Source of the DNA: Paenimyroides tangerinum
Lineage (GTDB): Bacteria > Bacteroidota > Bacteroidia > Flavobacteriales > Flavobacteriaceae
Reading direction: 5' to 3'
DNA length: 64,000 bases
Assembly: GCF_003865405.1 (NCBI RefSeq)
Contig: NZ_RQVQ01000019.1
Coordinates: 1 to 64,000, forward strand
A model generated the notes under the pieces. That model was not told the DNA's origin. It searched no databases and was given only the letters and a program-made list of their open reading frames with translations. This document shows, in pieces, positions 35,684 through 45,447 of the stretch; position 1 is the stretch's first letter, and the number at the start of each line of letters is the position of its first letter. The position numbers and the translations under genes were made by a program.

Positions 35684-36550
35684 ATGTTTAAATATTATTC
35701 ATTCATCGGATTATTTTTGGTTTTATCTTGTCAGACCAAATCACAAGATTTAAATGTTTTATTTTCCTTTCCAGAAGACAATAAAGAAGTTTCGGGTTTG
35801 GTTTATCATCCAACGAATCAATTGCTTTATGCCTTAGAGGATAAAGGAAATTCAAACGAAATTTATACTTTTGATTTGAATGGTAATCTGACTCAAACAG
35901 TTACTATTAATGAAGTTGAAAATACCGATTGGGAAGATTTATCAATGGACAGCGAAGGGAATTTATATATTGGAAATTTTGGAAATAATGATAATACAAG
36001 GAAAGATCTGGCAATCTATAAATTAGATATTTCCGACTTAAAAAATAATGCTGTAATTCCTTCTCAAATAACTTACTTTTCGTATCCTGAGCAAATTGAT
36101 TTTCCACCTAAGAAGAAAGAATTATTTTTTGATTGTGAGGCATTTGTAGCAATTGATGATTCGTTTTATCTTTTTACAAAAAACAGATCAAAAGGATTTG
36201 ATGGTCGTTTTTATGTTTACAAAATTCCAAATAAACCTGTCACTTTTGTAGCGGAAAAAATTGCTGAATTAAACAGTGGAAATTCTTATGATAAAGCAGC
36301 TATCACTGGCGCAGCTTATCATCAAGAAAGTAAACAAATTGCTTTAACTACGCATACAAATGTAATTATGATTCCATTTGAAAATGAGAATTCTTTTAAA
36401 CAAGAAAATCTAAAATTTGTAGATTATAATCATAACTCACAAAAAGAATCGCTTACTTTTAAAGACAAAAACACCTTGTACATTGCAGATGAAAAAAATA
36501 AGAAAAAAGATAATGGAGGGAACGTTTACGAATTTAAAATCTTGAATTAA
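35684..36550 (+). CDS. SdiA-regulated-like beta-propeller lipoprotein
   Basis: The lipoprotein signal ends at VLSC (Cys16). The mature part has propeller-like blades, VSGLVYHPTNQLLYALED, WEDLSMDSEGNLYIGNFGN and AITGAAYHQESKQIALTTH, resembling the SdiA-regulated/YjiK family of secreted propellers. No catalytic assignment is possible. Its 3' end overlaps the convergent phosphoesterase gene by 4 bp. Confidence 0.65.
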   Translation: MFKYYSFIGLFLVLSCQTKSQDLNVLFSFPEDNKEVSGLVYHPTNQLLYALEDKGNSNEIYTFDLNGNLTQTVTINEVENTDWEDLSMDSEGNLYIGNFGNNDNTRKDLAIYKLDISDLKNNAVIPSQITYFSYPEQIDFPPKKKELFFDCEAFVAIDDSFYLFTKNRSKGFDGRFYVYKIPNKPVTFVAEKIAELNSGNSYDKAAITGAAYHQESKQIALTTHTNVIMIPFENENSFKQENLKFVDYNHNSQKESLTFKDKNTLYIADEKNKKKDNGGNVYEFKILN

Positions 36551-39500
36551 ATTCCAACTTTAAATCCAAATGTAAACATCATTTCCTCATCACTTTTATA
36601 TACATTAACTTTTAATCTCAAGGTTTCTAAAACATTGAACCAAATTCCACCACCATAACTGATGTGCCATTTATCGGATTTTTCAAAATCTTGCCAAATT
36701 TTACCATAATCAAAACCTGTTGACAAACCAATAGAAAGAGGGAAAAGACCTTTATTGATTTCAGCTATTTTAAAATTAAAATCTGATGATTGAGCAAAAG
36801 CTGCTCGTCCAATAAAACGATTTTCTCTAAATCCACGTAAATAATTATTGCTCCCTAAATCAGCAGCTTGATAAAAATGATAATTATTTCCAATCATGGT
36901 TTTACCATACAAATTAGTTTCAAATGTAATACTTTCAGACTGATTGATTGGAACTATAAAACCTAATGAACTTGCAATAAACGAATGATTTTCACTGAAT
37001 TTTTGCGTAAATGCTCTAAATCCATAATGCATCATAAAATGTAAACCTAAAGTTGGATTACTTTTACTGTTAAAATTTTCAAACTCATATTTTGCTTGAA
37101 AACCGTAATATTTTTGAGTTTTATAATCATCATTTTCAGGACTAGAATCTATAAATCGATCATAGGTATCAATAATTTTTGTTGATTCAAAAGTAGGACC
37201 AACTAAAAAAGAACCTCCATTTCTGCCTGCATAAGCGTAGGATGGTTTAACAAAAAATTGTTCGGTTCTTACTCTGTTATAATTGGTTTTAAATAATTTT
37301 TCATTGTAATCGCTATTGTTTCCAAAACCAAAGAAATTTTGTGTATAATTAGAAGTAGTTGCAGTTAAATCGAATTGATAAAACCAACGTCTCGAATTAT
37401 CTTTATACTTTCCTAAATATTCAAGTGTAGCTCCACTTGTAGCAAAATCGAATTTTGCACGAATCTGATGATCGTGTGAAAAAGGTTGATGATAATATTT
37501 CTGTTTTTTAATTCTAAAATTTACACCAACCATGATTCCATTATCTTTATTATAGCCTACATCAGGCATAAAAGTCATAATATCCAAAGGAACATTTCGA
37601 TAATCATATTGATTTAATTCATAGTTATTACGTAAAATCTTATCAGTGTTTAAAGAAGTTTGAATCGTATTTAAATCTGATTTATAATCATGTATTTTTA
37701 TTCTGTTTTTAGATTGAATATCATAAGTATCGTGATCTTCTCCACCCATTAAGCGAATTAAAATAGGAGATTTATCACCTGTAGCAACAAATAAATCTTC
37801 ATTATCTAAACCATAAATCCAAATTTCTTTAGTTACATTAGGATCGTAATTATAGCTTTTAATTATTTCATTATTCTGACTTTTCAATTTTGAAATAACA
37901 ACTTGAACATTGTCTTTAGTTGAATTTATCTGAATTTTATTTTTCTTATTCGTACCGTGAACAATAGCGAATTTCATTAATTCATAATAATATTTTTCTG
38001 AAAAATCAACTAATTTTGAACGTCGTTCTTTTAGGACTTCTTGAATTTTATGAGATTCTTTATTTTGAACCTCAATAGGTAATTTTGAAAATGTTTCCAA
38101 AATCAATTCATCAGAAATTCCTTCAACCACTTCTTGTGCAACTTTTTTCCATTGCTCAACAGAAGTTCCTTGAAGAAAAGCTTTGTCCAATGGAAAAGCA
38201 GTTTTTGTTATCCAACGTGGATGACCGAAATTTTTACGAAAACTTTGCATATGACGTAAAGCAGGAGTTTGTTTCAATAAAAACAATAAATTTCCGTCAA
38301 TTTTAGCAAACGCTTGATCTCGATCACGAGGAATTGGTTTATAGATTATCTTCCCTTCTTCTTCATATACGCTCCAACGCCATTGATCTGCATGTCGATC
38401 CCAATCGCCAATTAAAAAATCAAAAATTCGAGCACGTAAATACATTTCTGTATCTACTGAATATTTATCATCAGACTCTAAATTAAACAAAACATCTTGA
38501 GTACTAACAATATCATCTGGTTTTCCGAAAGATTCAAGTTCCAATTGCGTATCTCCAGGTCGTTCTTCAACCATATACATTTGATCTCCAAAAGATTCAT
38601 TGTATTTTCCTAAAACATTTTGTTTAGGAATGTAATACAATTTAGCATTAGAATGATTAATACCTAAAGCATTGGTGAAATTCCCAATAATAAATGGTGT
38701 ATATGGATGTCCGGTTGTATAAAAATCATTTATAAAAGGAATAATGTAGGTATTTTTTACTTTGTCTTTTACATATATATCTTTGAAAACTGCCGATTGC
38801 AAAAATTGTGTTGGACTTTTTCTCAAACCTCTCATCACAAATTCTTTACCTTCTTTATCTACTAATCTCAATGATAATGATTGATTTCCACCTCCCGAAA
38901 TAGTTGGTGTTAATCCTCCATAAAGTGTATCTAAATATGCAACAGGAACTTCAATTTTAGTACTGTAAACATCTCTAAAATGTTTTCCAAATAAAAACTT
39001 ATATATTTCTCCTTTACTAGTTTCGCTTTCTGAATAAATTGAGGTCGAAATTGTATCTTGATTTAACCTTGGATATATCTCTGAATAACTTTTTTCTTTA
39101 TAAATTGAACGACGAAAAGCTAATTCTTCTTTTTTATTTTCAGTAGTATAAAAATTAATTTCCGTTTCTTTATCTTCATAGACATTCAAAACTCCATAGC
39201 CAAATTTTCCGACAGAGAAACTCAATGGTTCAACTGCGCGAGCTTCTTCAATTTTAGAGGCTGAACCACTAATAATTTGTTTTATTCCATCTTTTTCAAT
39301 GTATTGTAAATTGTGATCATGACCTGATAAAAAGATAACCTGATCTTGATTTGTAGCAATTGTTTTCAATCGATTTATTAAAGATTGATATACTTTATAT
39401 TGCGTATCAGCTGGACTTCCACCAGTTGTTTTACGAAGATAATTGATAACTGAACCAAAAACTGGTAGAGGTATGTTTTTATATGGAAAAAGATGTTTTC

Positions 39501-40233
39501 TCAAAGAAAAATATCCGCCATGAGCTCCACCTGTAAACAAAGGGTGATGAATTGCTACTAACGTTATTTTATTCTGATTTTTATTAATTAAACTACGAAA
39601 TTCTTCAAAAAAATCTTCTCGTGAACGAAATTCACTACCATGATTCATTTTGTTATATTTATTCCAATCTTGAATAAACCATTCGCTATCAATCGTAATT
39701 AGAGTTATTTCGTCGTTAATTTCAACTTTATCAATCGATTCATAGTTTCTAGGCATGAATCCTTTTTTACTATTTAAAGCTGAAGCAACGTAATTTTTCT
39801 GTTCAATTAATCCATCTAATCCACTATACCAATCGTGATTTCCAGCTAAAAAAAAAGTTTGTCCTTTAAAATCTTTAACTAAATCTAATTGTTTATTTAA
39901 AATTTCTATAGCTTCATTTCTATTTACGTTTAAACTATCTGGTAAACCTTTTGGGTAAATATTATCACCAAGAAAAAGAACTGTTGTATTTTCATTCGAA
40001 TTAGAAATTCGTTCTTTTAAAAATTTAAAATTAGGTTCTGAAATTGTATCATTTGCATTTCCACCATCACCAATTAAAATAAATTTATGATTCAATTTTT
40101 TGTTTTCAATCTCATCTGAAATCGAATTGGTCATATCTTTACCTTTTTGTTCATGAAATGTTGCACAAGAATTCAATAAAAATAATCCAAAACATAAAAT
40201 TGGAAGTTGATAAACTTTAGTATTAAATTTCAT
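36547..40233 (-). CDS. Metallophosphoesterase lipoprotein fused to a predicted outer-membrane beta-barrel
   Basis: This 1228-residue protein has a lipoprotein signal with Cys23. Residues about 50-330 are a calcineurin-type phosphoesterase with all metal motifs: GDGGNAND (Asp56), GDNIYP (89-94), GNHDW (131-135), an HHP block and SGHDHN. A middle region follows (about 400-850). The last 350 residues have alternating aromatic strands, for example KFDFATSGATLEYLG, FNFKIAEINKGLFPLSIG and LRLKVNVYKSDEEMMFTFGF, as in BamA/surface-antigen barrels. Such fusions occur in Bacteroidota; the substrate is unknown. Its start lies only 26 bp from the divergent HD-PycTM gene. Confidence 0.78.
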   Translation of the reverse strand: MKFNTKVYQLPILCFGLFLLNSCATFHEQKGKDMTNSISDEIENKKLNHKFILIGDGGNANDTISEPNFKFLKERISNSNENTTVLFLGDNIYPKGLPDSLNVNRNEAIEILNKQLDLVKDFKGQTFFLAGNHDWYSGLDGLIEQKNYVASALNSKKGFMPRNYESIDKVEINDEITLITIDSEWFIQDWNKYNKMNHGSEFRSREDFFEEFRSLINKNQNKITLVAIHHPLFTGGAHGGYFSLRKHLFPYKNIPLPVFGSVINYLRKTTGGSPADTQYKVYQSLINRLKTIATNQDQVIFLSGHDHNLQYIEKDGIKQIISGSASKIEEARAVEPLSFSVGKFGYGVLNVYEDKETEINFYTTENKKEELAFRRSIYKEKSYSEIYPRLNQDTISTSIYSESETSKGEIYKFLFGKHFRDVYSTKIEVPVAYLDTLYGGLTPTISGGGNQSLSLRLVDKEGKEFVMRGLRKSPTQFLQSAVFKDIYVKDKVKNTYIIPFINDFYTTGHPYTPFIIGNFTNALGINHSNAKLYYIPKQNVLGKYNESFGDQMYMVEERPGDTQLELESFGKPDDIVSTQDVLFNLESDDKYSVDTEMYLRARIFDFLIGDWDRHADQWRWSVYEEEGKIIYKPIPRDRDQAFAKIDGNLLFLLKQTPALRHMQSFRKNFGHPRWITKTAFPLDKAFLQGTSVEQWKKVAQEVVEGISDELILETFSKLPIEVQNKESHKIQEVLKERRSKLVDFSEKYYYELMKFAIVHGTNKKNKIQINSTKDNVQVVISKLKSQNNEIIKSYNYDPNVTKEIWIYGLDNEDLFVATGDKSPILIRLMGGEDHDTYDIQSKNRIKIHDYKSDLNTIQTSLNTDKILRNNYELNQYDYRNVPLDIMTFMPDVGYNKDNGIMVGVNFRIKKQKYYHQPFSHDHQIRAKFDFATSGATLEYLGKYKDNSRRWFYQFDLTATTSNYTQNFFGFGNNSDYNEKLFKTNYNRVRTEQFFVKPSYAYAGRNGGSFLVGPTFESTKIIDTYDRFIDSSPENDDYKTQKYYGFQAKYEFENFNSKSNPTLGLHFMMHYGFRAFTQKFSENHSFIASSLGFIVPINQSESITFETNLYGKTMIGNNYHFYQAADLGSNNYLRGFRENRFIGRAAFAQSSDFNFKIAEINKGLFPLSIGLSTGFDYGKIWQDFEKSDKWHISYGGGIWFNVLETLRLKVNVYKSDEEMMFTFGFKVGI

Positions 40234-40259
40234 AAATTTATATCTTAAAGAAAATTATA

Positions 40260-41441
40260 ATGGAAATACTTTTAAATGCGGAACAATTTGTTTTTAATTT
40301 ATTCAAAGATAAACTATCTTCTGAATATCTGTATCATAATTTTACGCATACTTTAAATGTGGTTTTAGCTGTAGATGAACTAATTAAAGGTGAAAACATC
40401 AATGACAATGATGCAACACATTTAAAAATGGCAGCTTGGTTTCATGATACGGGTTACATTATGGGAAATGCTAATCATGAAGAAAATAGTATTTCTGTTT
40501 TAAGAGATTTCTTAAATCAAATTCCGAATCACGGTTTAAATATCGAAATTATTGCATCTATTATACGTGCAACTAAATTAGAAAATGTACCACAAACGCA
40601 TTTAGAAATGTGTTTACGAGATGCTGATTATTATCATTTTACAAAAGAAAACTATTGCGAAACAAATATTCTACTTAAAAAAGAAATCGAGCAAACTTGT
40701 AAAGTAGAAATTACTGATGAAAAATGGTGTTTCGAAAATTTTGAAATGCTTTCAAAAAAGCATTTATTTTATACAAATTATGCAAAAATTCATTGGCAAC
40801 CTAAAAAGGAAAAAACCATTTTTGAAATTTATAAACAATTAGAAAATACCAAAAAAAAAGATAAAGGAACCAATAAAGAAATTAAAAAAAAGAAGTTAGA
40901 AAAACTTGAACGACCAGAACGTGGCATTGATACTTTGTTTCGAACTACATTAAACAATCACACACAATTAAGTGCAATTGCTGACAGTAAAGCTAATATT
41001 TTACTTTCTGTAAATGCGATTATCATTTCGATTGCATTAACTGCAATTATTCCAAAATTGGACAGCGCCAGAAATGCTCATTTGATAATCCCAACTTTTA
41101 TTTTATTAATTTTCAGCGTTGTAACGATTGTTTGCACGATTTTGTCTACCAAACCCAAAGTTACAAGTGGAACTTTCACAGACGAGGATGTAAAAAAGAA
41201 ATCGGTAAATCTATTATTCTTCGGAAATTTTTACAAAATGCCTTTAGAAACTTACACTAAAGCAATGAATGATTTGATGATTGACCGTGATTATTTATAC
41301 GATACTTTGATTAAAGATTTATATTATCTAGGTTTAGTTTTAGACCGAAAATATAAAATTTTACGAATTGCTTATACGGTATTTATGATTGGAATTATCG
41401 TTTCTGTCTCGGCATTTATCATAGCTTTTGTAAGATTGTAG
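40260..41441 (+). CDS. HD-domain protein fused to a Pycsar-effector-like (PycTM) membrane domain
   Basis: Residues 1-180 form an HD phosphohydrolase domain with metal ligands visible (His30, His62-Asp63, His73, and Asp121/Asp123 in CLRDADYYHF). After a lysine-rich linker (about 197-216) comes a segment with the sequence pattern of Pycsar effectors (RGIDTLFRTTLNNHTQLSAI, DSKANILLSVNAI), with membrane segments near 247-265, 275-295 and 368-390. Pycsar effectors are activated by cCMP or cUMP made by a PycC cyclase during phage attack. No cyclase gene is found here, so the fusion may answer to another nucleotide, with the HD part perhaps degrading the signal. The 26-bp gap to the divergent gene means its promoter overlaps that gene's 5' end. 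Confidence 0.78.
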   Translation: MEILLNAEQFVFNLFKDKLSSEYLYHNFTHTLNVVLAVDELIKGENINDNDATHLKMAAWFHDTGYIMGNANHEENSISVLRDFLNQIPNHGLNIEIIASIIRATKLENVPQTHLEMCLRDADYYHFTKENYCETNILLKKEIEQTCKVEITDEKWCFENFEMLSKKHLFYTNYAKIHWQPKKEKTIFEIYKQLENTKKKDKGTNKEIKKKKLEKLERPERGIDTLFRTTLNNHTQLSAIADSKANILLSVNAIIISIALTAIIPKLDSARNAHLIIPTFILLIFSVVTIVCTILSTKPKVTSGTFTDEDVKKKSVNLLFFGNFYKMPLETYTKAMNDLMIDRDYLYDTLIKDLYYLGLVLDRKYKILRIAYTVFMIGIIVSVSAFIIAFVRL

Positions 41442-41446
41442 CAATT

Positions 41447-43798
41447 TTAAGATAAATCTGAATAAGAATAATACGTTTTGTTTTCAATATTTTCTTCAAT
41501 ATTTATTTGAATACGTAAAGCTCGTAATCTTGAAATATCTTGAAGATCTTCAATTTCAATATCAGCAATTTCTCCAATAAAAAGTTGCTTTTGAATTAGA
41601 AATTTCAAATAACGTAGATATTCCAATTTATCATTTTCGTTCAAATACACAATTGTCAAAAATCGAGGTTTAACAATTCGTTCATCTTTATCTTTAATAT
41701 TTGCTTTATCAATTCGTTTCTTAATCATCTGAAAACGAACATCACTACTAGAAGCTACATCAAATCGTTTTTCATCAAATCGAAAACGAATATTTATCGG
41801 ATAATTATAAACTAAAATCAAAGAAGTTAATTCAATTTCTAATTCAGCATTTAACGTATAATGATTACGTACCATTTCACACATAGTCTGAATTTGCCAC
41901 AAACGTAAATTATATAAATACAAATTATCGTAAATCAAATCTGGACTAATACTCGAACCTATATACGCATTATGCTCGATTCCATCCGATTTGAATCGTT
42001 CAAAATAATGTGGAAAAACGTGTTGTATTTTGTTTTGTGAAGCATCAATTACTTCAGCTAAATTTTTATTTATTTTAATAATTGCAGCATCGTATTTACT
42101 TCTTGATGGACAATATTTAGTCAACGTTTGGTCAAGTTTTTTTGCATAGGATAGTACCAAAGGTTGCATTAATTCATATTCATCAAACTTTTTCAGAACG
42201 GGATGAATGTTCTGATTTATATAATTTTGAATTTGAAATTCGGTATAAGTATTTAAATCATCTAGAAAATCATTTTTGTAAGAATTTAATTCTGTAAAAC
42301 GTTGTTCAAACAATAAATTTGAGCTCAATTTTCGAGCATAATCAAACATATTAATCAATTCGTTCAATTGATTTTCAATATCATTTCTGGTAGCGATATT
42401 TCTAAGATAAGTCGAACCTTTGATATCCGTTTCTCCAAATAAAGGGTAAACTGAATCAAATTCGATTTCGTTAAAAACATAATTGGTATTTTCGGTTGCA
42501 AAACGAAAATAATTTTTAGCTTCTTCAAGAAATTTCCAATAAACACTCGGATGAATCGTAGTAAATTCCCGCTGGATAATTGCTTCAAATTGATATTTAA
42601 TATCGCTATCAATACGGTCAACAGTATCATTTATAAAAGGTAAAACTGAATTTATTTTTTTAGAATTAACTGAATGAAGTCCATATTTTTTATCACTAAC
42701 AACTTCGATAAAACCTTGAAAAGTATCAACTTTATTAAGTTTTGCCAAGATAAAACTTTCTATATTTTTACTTTTCAATAATGATGCGTATAAACTAAAT
42801 TCAGGATTTGCAATTAAATCATCAATATCAGAAACACAATAAAATTCTGGAGCCTTAATTGCTTCTTTAAATAACAGAATACTTTGCAATTTTAGCTTAG
42901 GATTTTCATCTAATTCTGGATAATTAAAAAAGCTTGAAATATTGACGTTTCTACTCATTTCAAAAAAACCATCAATCGAATTGTTCAAAAAAACAATACC
43001 TACTTTAAGATTCGAAATTTTGAAAATAGATTGAAAAGAACGTTGAATAATTTCCATTAAATTATTTTCTGAATCTGATTTAATCAAATTACTTTTCAGA
43101 ATAGAAATCGAGTTTTCAATCGTAACATCAAAGAGAGTAATAATACCAAAACCTTTTAAAATCCAGCTGTGTTTTGGAAACTTCTCTTTCCAGATTTGTA
43201 TATTATCGTAATTATTTTTTAAGAGTTTGATATCATCTTCCGTAATAGGAATTGCATTTTCTGTTGGAATAATCTCAACAAAATCGGCATTATAGGTAAT
43301 TCGATAATGTTTAAGAATTCCATCCTTATCTGGAATGTCATAAAAAAGTGGACGAGAAATGTCTAAATTTTCATTGTAATGCGAATTTAAAATTAAGCAA
43401 CAACTTAATATATAAAAATCATCTGAATCAAAATCACGAATATTTACCTCAAAGGATTCTCCGGCATTAGCTAAAATCTGTTGAAAACGCTTGGTAAAAT
43501 TGAAATTGAAATTATGAAAAGGTAAACTGACCGCTTTGATTTCGTTATTTGTTAAAACAGTCGGAAACAAATCTGCCAACAAATTATGTATCAAATCAGC
43601 ATTTTCGTTGATTGTTTTTTTTGAAGTAATTCCCGAATATAATTCAGGAACTTTTGCAACTTCTTCTAATAAAGATTTTGCATATTCAACTCTATATTTA
43701 GCGCCATCTTCATTTGCAATTTCTTGTAAAGCCTCGATAACTTTATGAAAAGAAATCACTGAATAATATGGACTTTCTTCAAAATAATCAACGTTCAT
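41447..43798 (-). CDS. Large GAF-domain-like protein of unknown function
   Basis: The 783 residues show no signal peptide or membrane segment. The family is conserved in Flavobacteria and usually annotated only as GAF domain-containing. A GAF-like region may lie around 240-380 (LMEIIQRSFQSIFKIS, then FFNYPELDENPKLKLQ). No enzymatic motif is visible. It converges with the HD-PycTM gene with a 5-bp gap, so the two are neighbours but not co-transcribed. Confidence 0.55.
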   Translation of the reverse strand: MNVDYFEESPYYSVISFHKVIEALQEIANEDGAKYRVEYAKSLLEEVAKVPELYSGITSKKTINENADLIHNLLADLFPTVLTNNEIKAVSLPFHNFNFNFTKRFQQILANAGESFEVNIRDFDSDDFYILSCCLILNSHYNENLDISRPLFYDIPDKDGILKHYRITYNADFVEIIPTENAIPITEDDIKLLKNNYDNIQIWKEKFPKHSWILKGFGIITLFDVTIENSISILKSNLIKSDSENNLMEIIQRSFQSIFKISNLKVGIVFLNNSIDGFFEMSRNVNISSFFNYPELDENPKLKLQSILLFKEAIKAPEFYCVSDIDDLIANPEFSLYASLLKSKNIESFILAKLNKVDTFQGFIEVVSDKKYGLHSVNSKKINSVLPFINDTVDRIDSDIKYQFEAIIQREFTTIHPSVYWKFLEEAKNYFRFATENTNYVFNEIEFDSVYPLFGETDIKGSTYLRNIATRNDIENQLNELINMFDYARKLSSNLLFEQRFTELNSYKNDFLDDLNTYTEFQIQNYINQNIHPVLKKFDEYELMQPLVLSYAKKLDQTLTKYCPSRSKYDAAIIKINKNLAEVIDASQNKIQHVFPHYFERFKSDGIEHNAYIGSSISPDLIYDNLYLYNLRLWQIQTMCEMVRNHYTLNAELEIELTSLILVYNYPINIRFRFDEKRFDVASSSDVRFQMIKKRIDKANIKDKDERIVKPRFLTIVYLNENDKLEYLRYLKFLIQKQLFIGEIADIEIEDLQDISRLRALRIQINIEENIENKTYYSYSDLS

Positions 43799-44726
43799 TT
43801 TCTCATTTTTTAAGATTCACTAAGATAGAGCTTTTATTAATAAGCTCACTTTTTAATTATAATACTAAATCTATAAAAATTGCTAATACACTACAAAATA
43901 TTAATACATTACAGTTTAGGTTGTAAATTCTAATGTACAAAAGCTTTAAAAAATAATCGATATCTGAATAAATCATTAACCTTATTTTCTTGCTTTAATA
44001 ATCTAAAACTTCATTTTTCTATCTTTAAAGTTTTCATACCAGAAAATATCATTATTAATCCTGTATTTGTAAAATCTAGTAGTAAAGTTTCAGTTGACTT
44101 CATTTTAATTAATTGAATACACGTCAATTTGGAATATAAATCTGTCTTCGCGAAACATAAAATTTAAAAACATTACTTATTTTGTTGTGATTCGAGATTC
44201 ACTTAGATAAAATAAACTTTCTCTTTTTATCAATCATTTTCAGCACTAAAGAAAAAGCTAAGTACTTCTTACTTACCACTATTCTAAAAAAAAATAATAT
44301 TTTTTCTCCTAACTTCTAGTTTTTCTAATCCAGAACTAAAATCACAGATTTATTTTCTGAAAGCAAATTGAAAATAAGTTAATCAAACCAATTCATTGGT
44401 AATTCTACATTAGCAATAAAGCGTTTGATTCTTCAATAATTTCTTCCAGATGAGAATTTATTATCAGCACCAAGCATTTATTAATAAACAAATTAAGTGA
44501 TTTCTTACTAAATTAAGAAGTACTGTAAAATGTTCTTAAAGGAAGTCTAATAATTGTGTATCTTCGTGTATAGAGTTGGTTTCTTTTTTTATAAATATTA
44601 CTTAGAAATAATACTTTAATATAAATAAAAACAACTTTTAAACAAGACAAAATTCATTAATTTATTGAAATTTAATTAATTATATTTTACATCAATGTAT
44701 TAATATTATCATTAAAAAAACTTGTT
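43799..44726. other. 930-bp gene-poor region
   Basis: There is no intact ORF. Near-duplicate strings ATTCACTAAGATA (about 43815) and ATTCACTTAGATA (about 44197) occur. On the minus strand at 44379-44423 a frame reads RFIANVELPMNWFD and then a stop, and a neighbouring frame just upstream reads SHLEEIIEESNALL. With one frameshift these look like the C-terminus of a lost protein I do not recognise. The last 150 bases are the AT-rich leader of the cytochrome gene. Confidence 0.35.
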
Positions 44727-45155
44727 ATGAAAAAAATCTTATTAATAATATTAATCATTTTAGGGCTTTTGATTGTATATGAACTTTTCAAAGAAGAAAT
44801 TTCTAATAAGCTAAATCAAAATCATACAGAATACATCGACACCATTGAAGTAAATCCTGTAGAACCGAGAACGAACCAAGTTACAAATCAAATTAGCACA
44901 ACAGATACTTCTTTAGGAAAATCGATATTCAGAGAGAATTGTGCGCCTTGCCATAAGTTAGATGAGGATATGATTGGTCCAAAATTGTCAAAAATAGATT
45001 CACTTACCTATTTCAATTGGTTGACAAATGAAGATTTTGAAAAAAGTAATCAAGGCAAAGGTCTTTCTATGACAAAACATCATTTCAATTATTCATCCAA
45101 TTTAACTAAAGAAGAAATAAATTCGATTTATACTTATCTTAAACAAAATGAATAA
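44727..45155 (+). CDS. Membrane-anchored c-type cytochrome
   Basis: An N-terminal hydrophobic anchor (residues 4-19) is followed by a single haem-binding motif CAPCH (72-76). The likely axial Met is Met115 in GKGLSMTKHHF, and IYTYLKQ closes the fold, the standard class-I cytochrome c layout in 142 residues. It should carry electrons in the periplasm; the partner is unknown, as no oxidase genes are adjacent. It has its own terminator. Confidence 0.85.
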   Translation: MKKILLIILIILGLLIVYELFKEEISNKLNQNHTEYIDTIEVNPVEPRTNQVTNQISTTDTSLGKSIFRENCAPCHKLDEDMIGPKLSKIDSLTYFNWLTNEDFEKSNQGKGLSMTKHHFNYSSNLTKEEINSIYTYLKQNE

Positions 45156-45162
45156 AAACAGA

Positions 45163-45190
45163 AAAACTCAGATTTAGTCTGAGTTTTTTG
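45163..45190 (+). terminator. Terminator of cytochrome gene
   Basis: AAAACTCAGA pairs with TCTGAGTTTT over a 5-base loop, followed by T. Confidence 0.85.
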
Positions 45191-45268
45191 TATCAATTAC
45201 TAGTAAAATATTGTAGTTTTTCGAGTATTTTTTATACCTCTCAGAACCCCAGTAAATACTGGACTTAA

Positions 45269-45400
45269 AAAAGGTCTCGATGATTTACTAAAAAGATACC
45301 TATCTTTTGCACAAAAGGTCTAGACAGTTTTATTAAAAGGTCTAGACGAATTGGTAAAAAGGTCTAGACGGTTTACTGAAAAGGTTTCGACGGTTTGGTG
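45269..45400. repeat. Array of six 22-bp tandem repeats
   Basis: Units begin at 45269, 45291, 45313, 45335, 45357 and 45379, all exactly 22 bp and all starting AAAAG. The consensus is close to AAAAGGTCTAGACGGTTT plus four variable bases. Unit 2 is the most diverged, and a degenerate seventh unit starts at 45401. The core GTCTAGAC is a palindrome. The array lies between two convergent genes, is non-coding, and has no spacer structure. Its period equals that of the unrelated array at 17841-17928. Confidence 0.85.
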
Positions 45401-45447
45401 AAAAGATTTAAAAAAACATTACTTTTATGTAATTTACATAAAAATTA

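Noticed and set aside
40260..43798. Complete Pycsar or CBASS operon
   Set aside because: Only an effector-like domain is present; no cyclase or CD-NTase gene is found on either strand nearby.
45269..45400. Possible CRISPR array
   Set aside because: Units abut directly at 22 bp with no unique spacers, and no cas genes are in the window.
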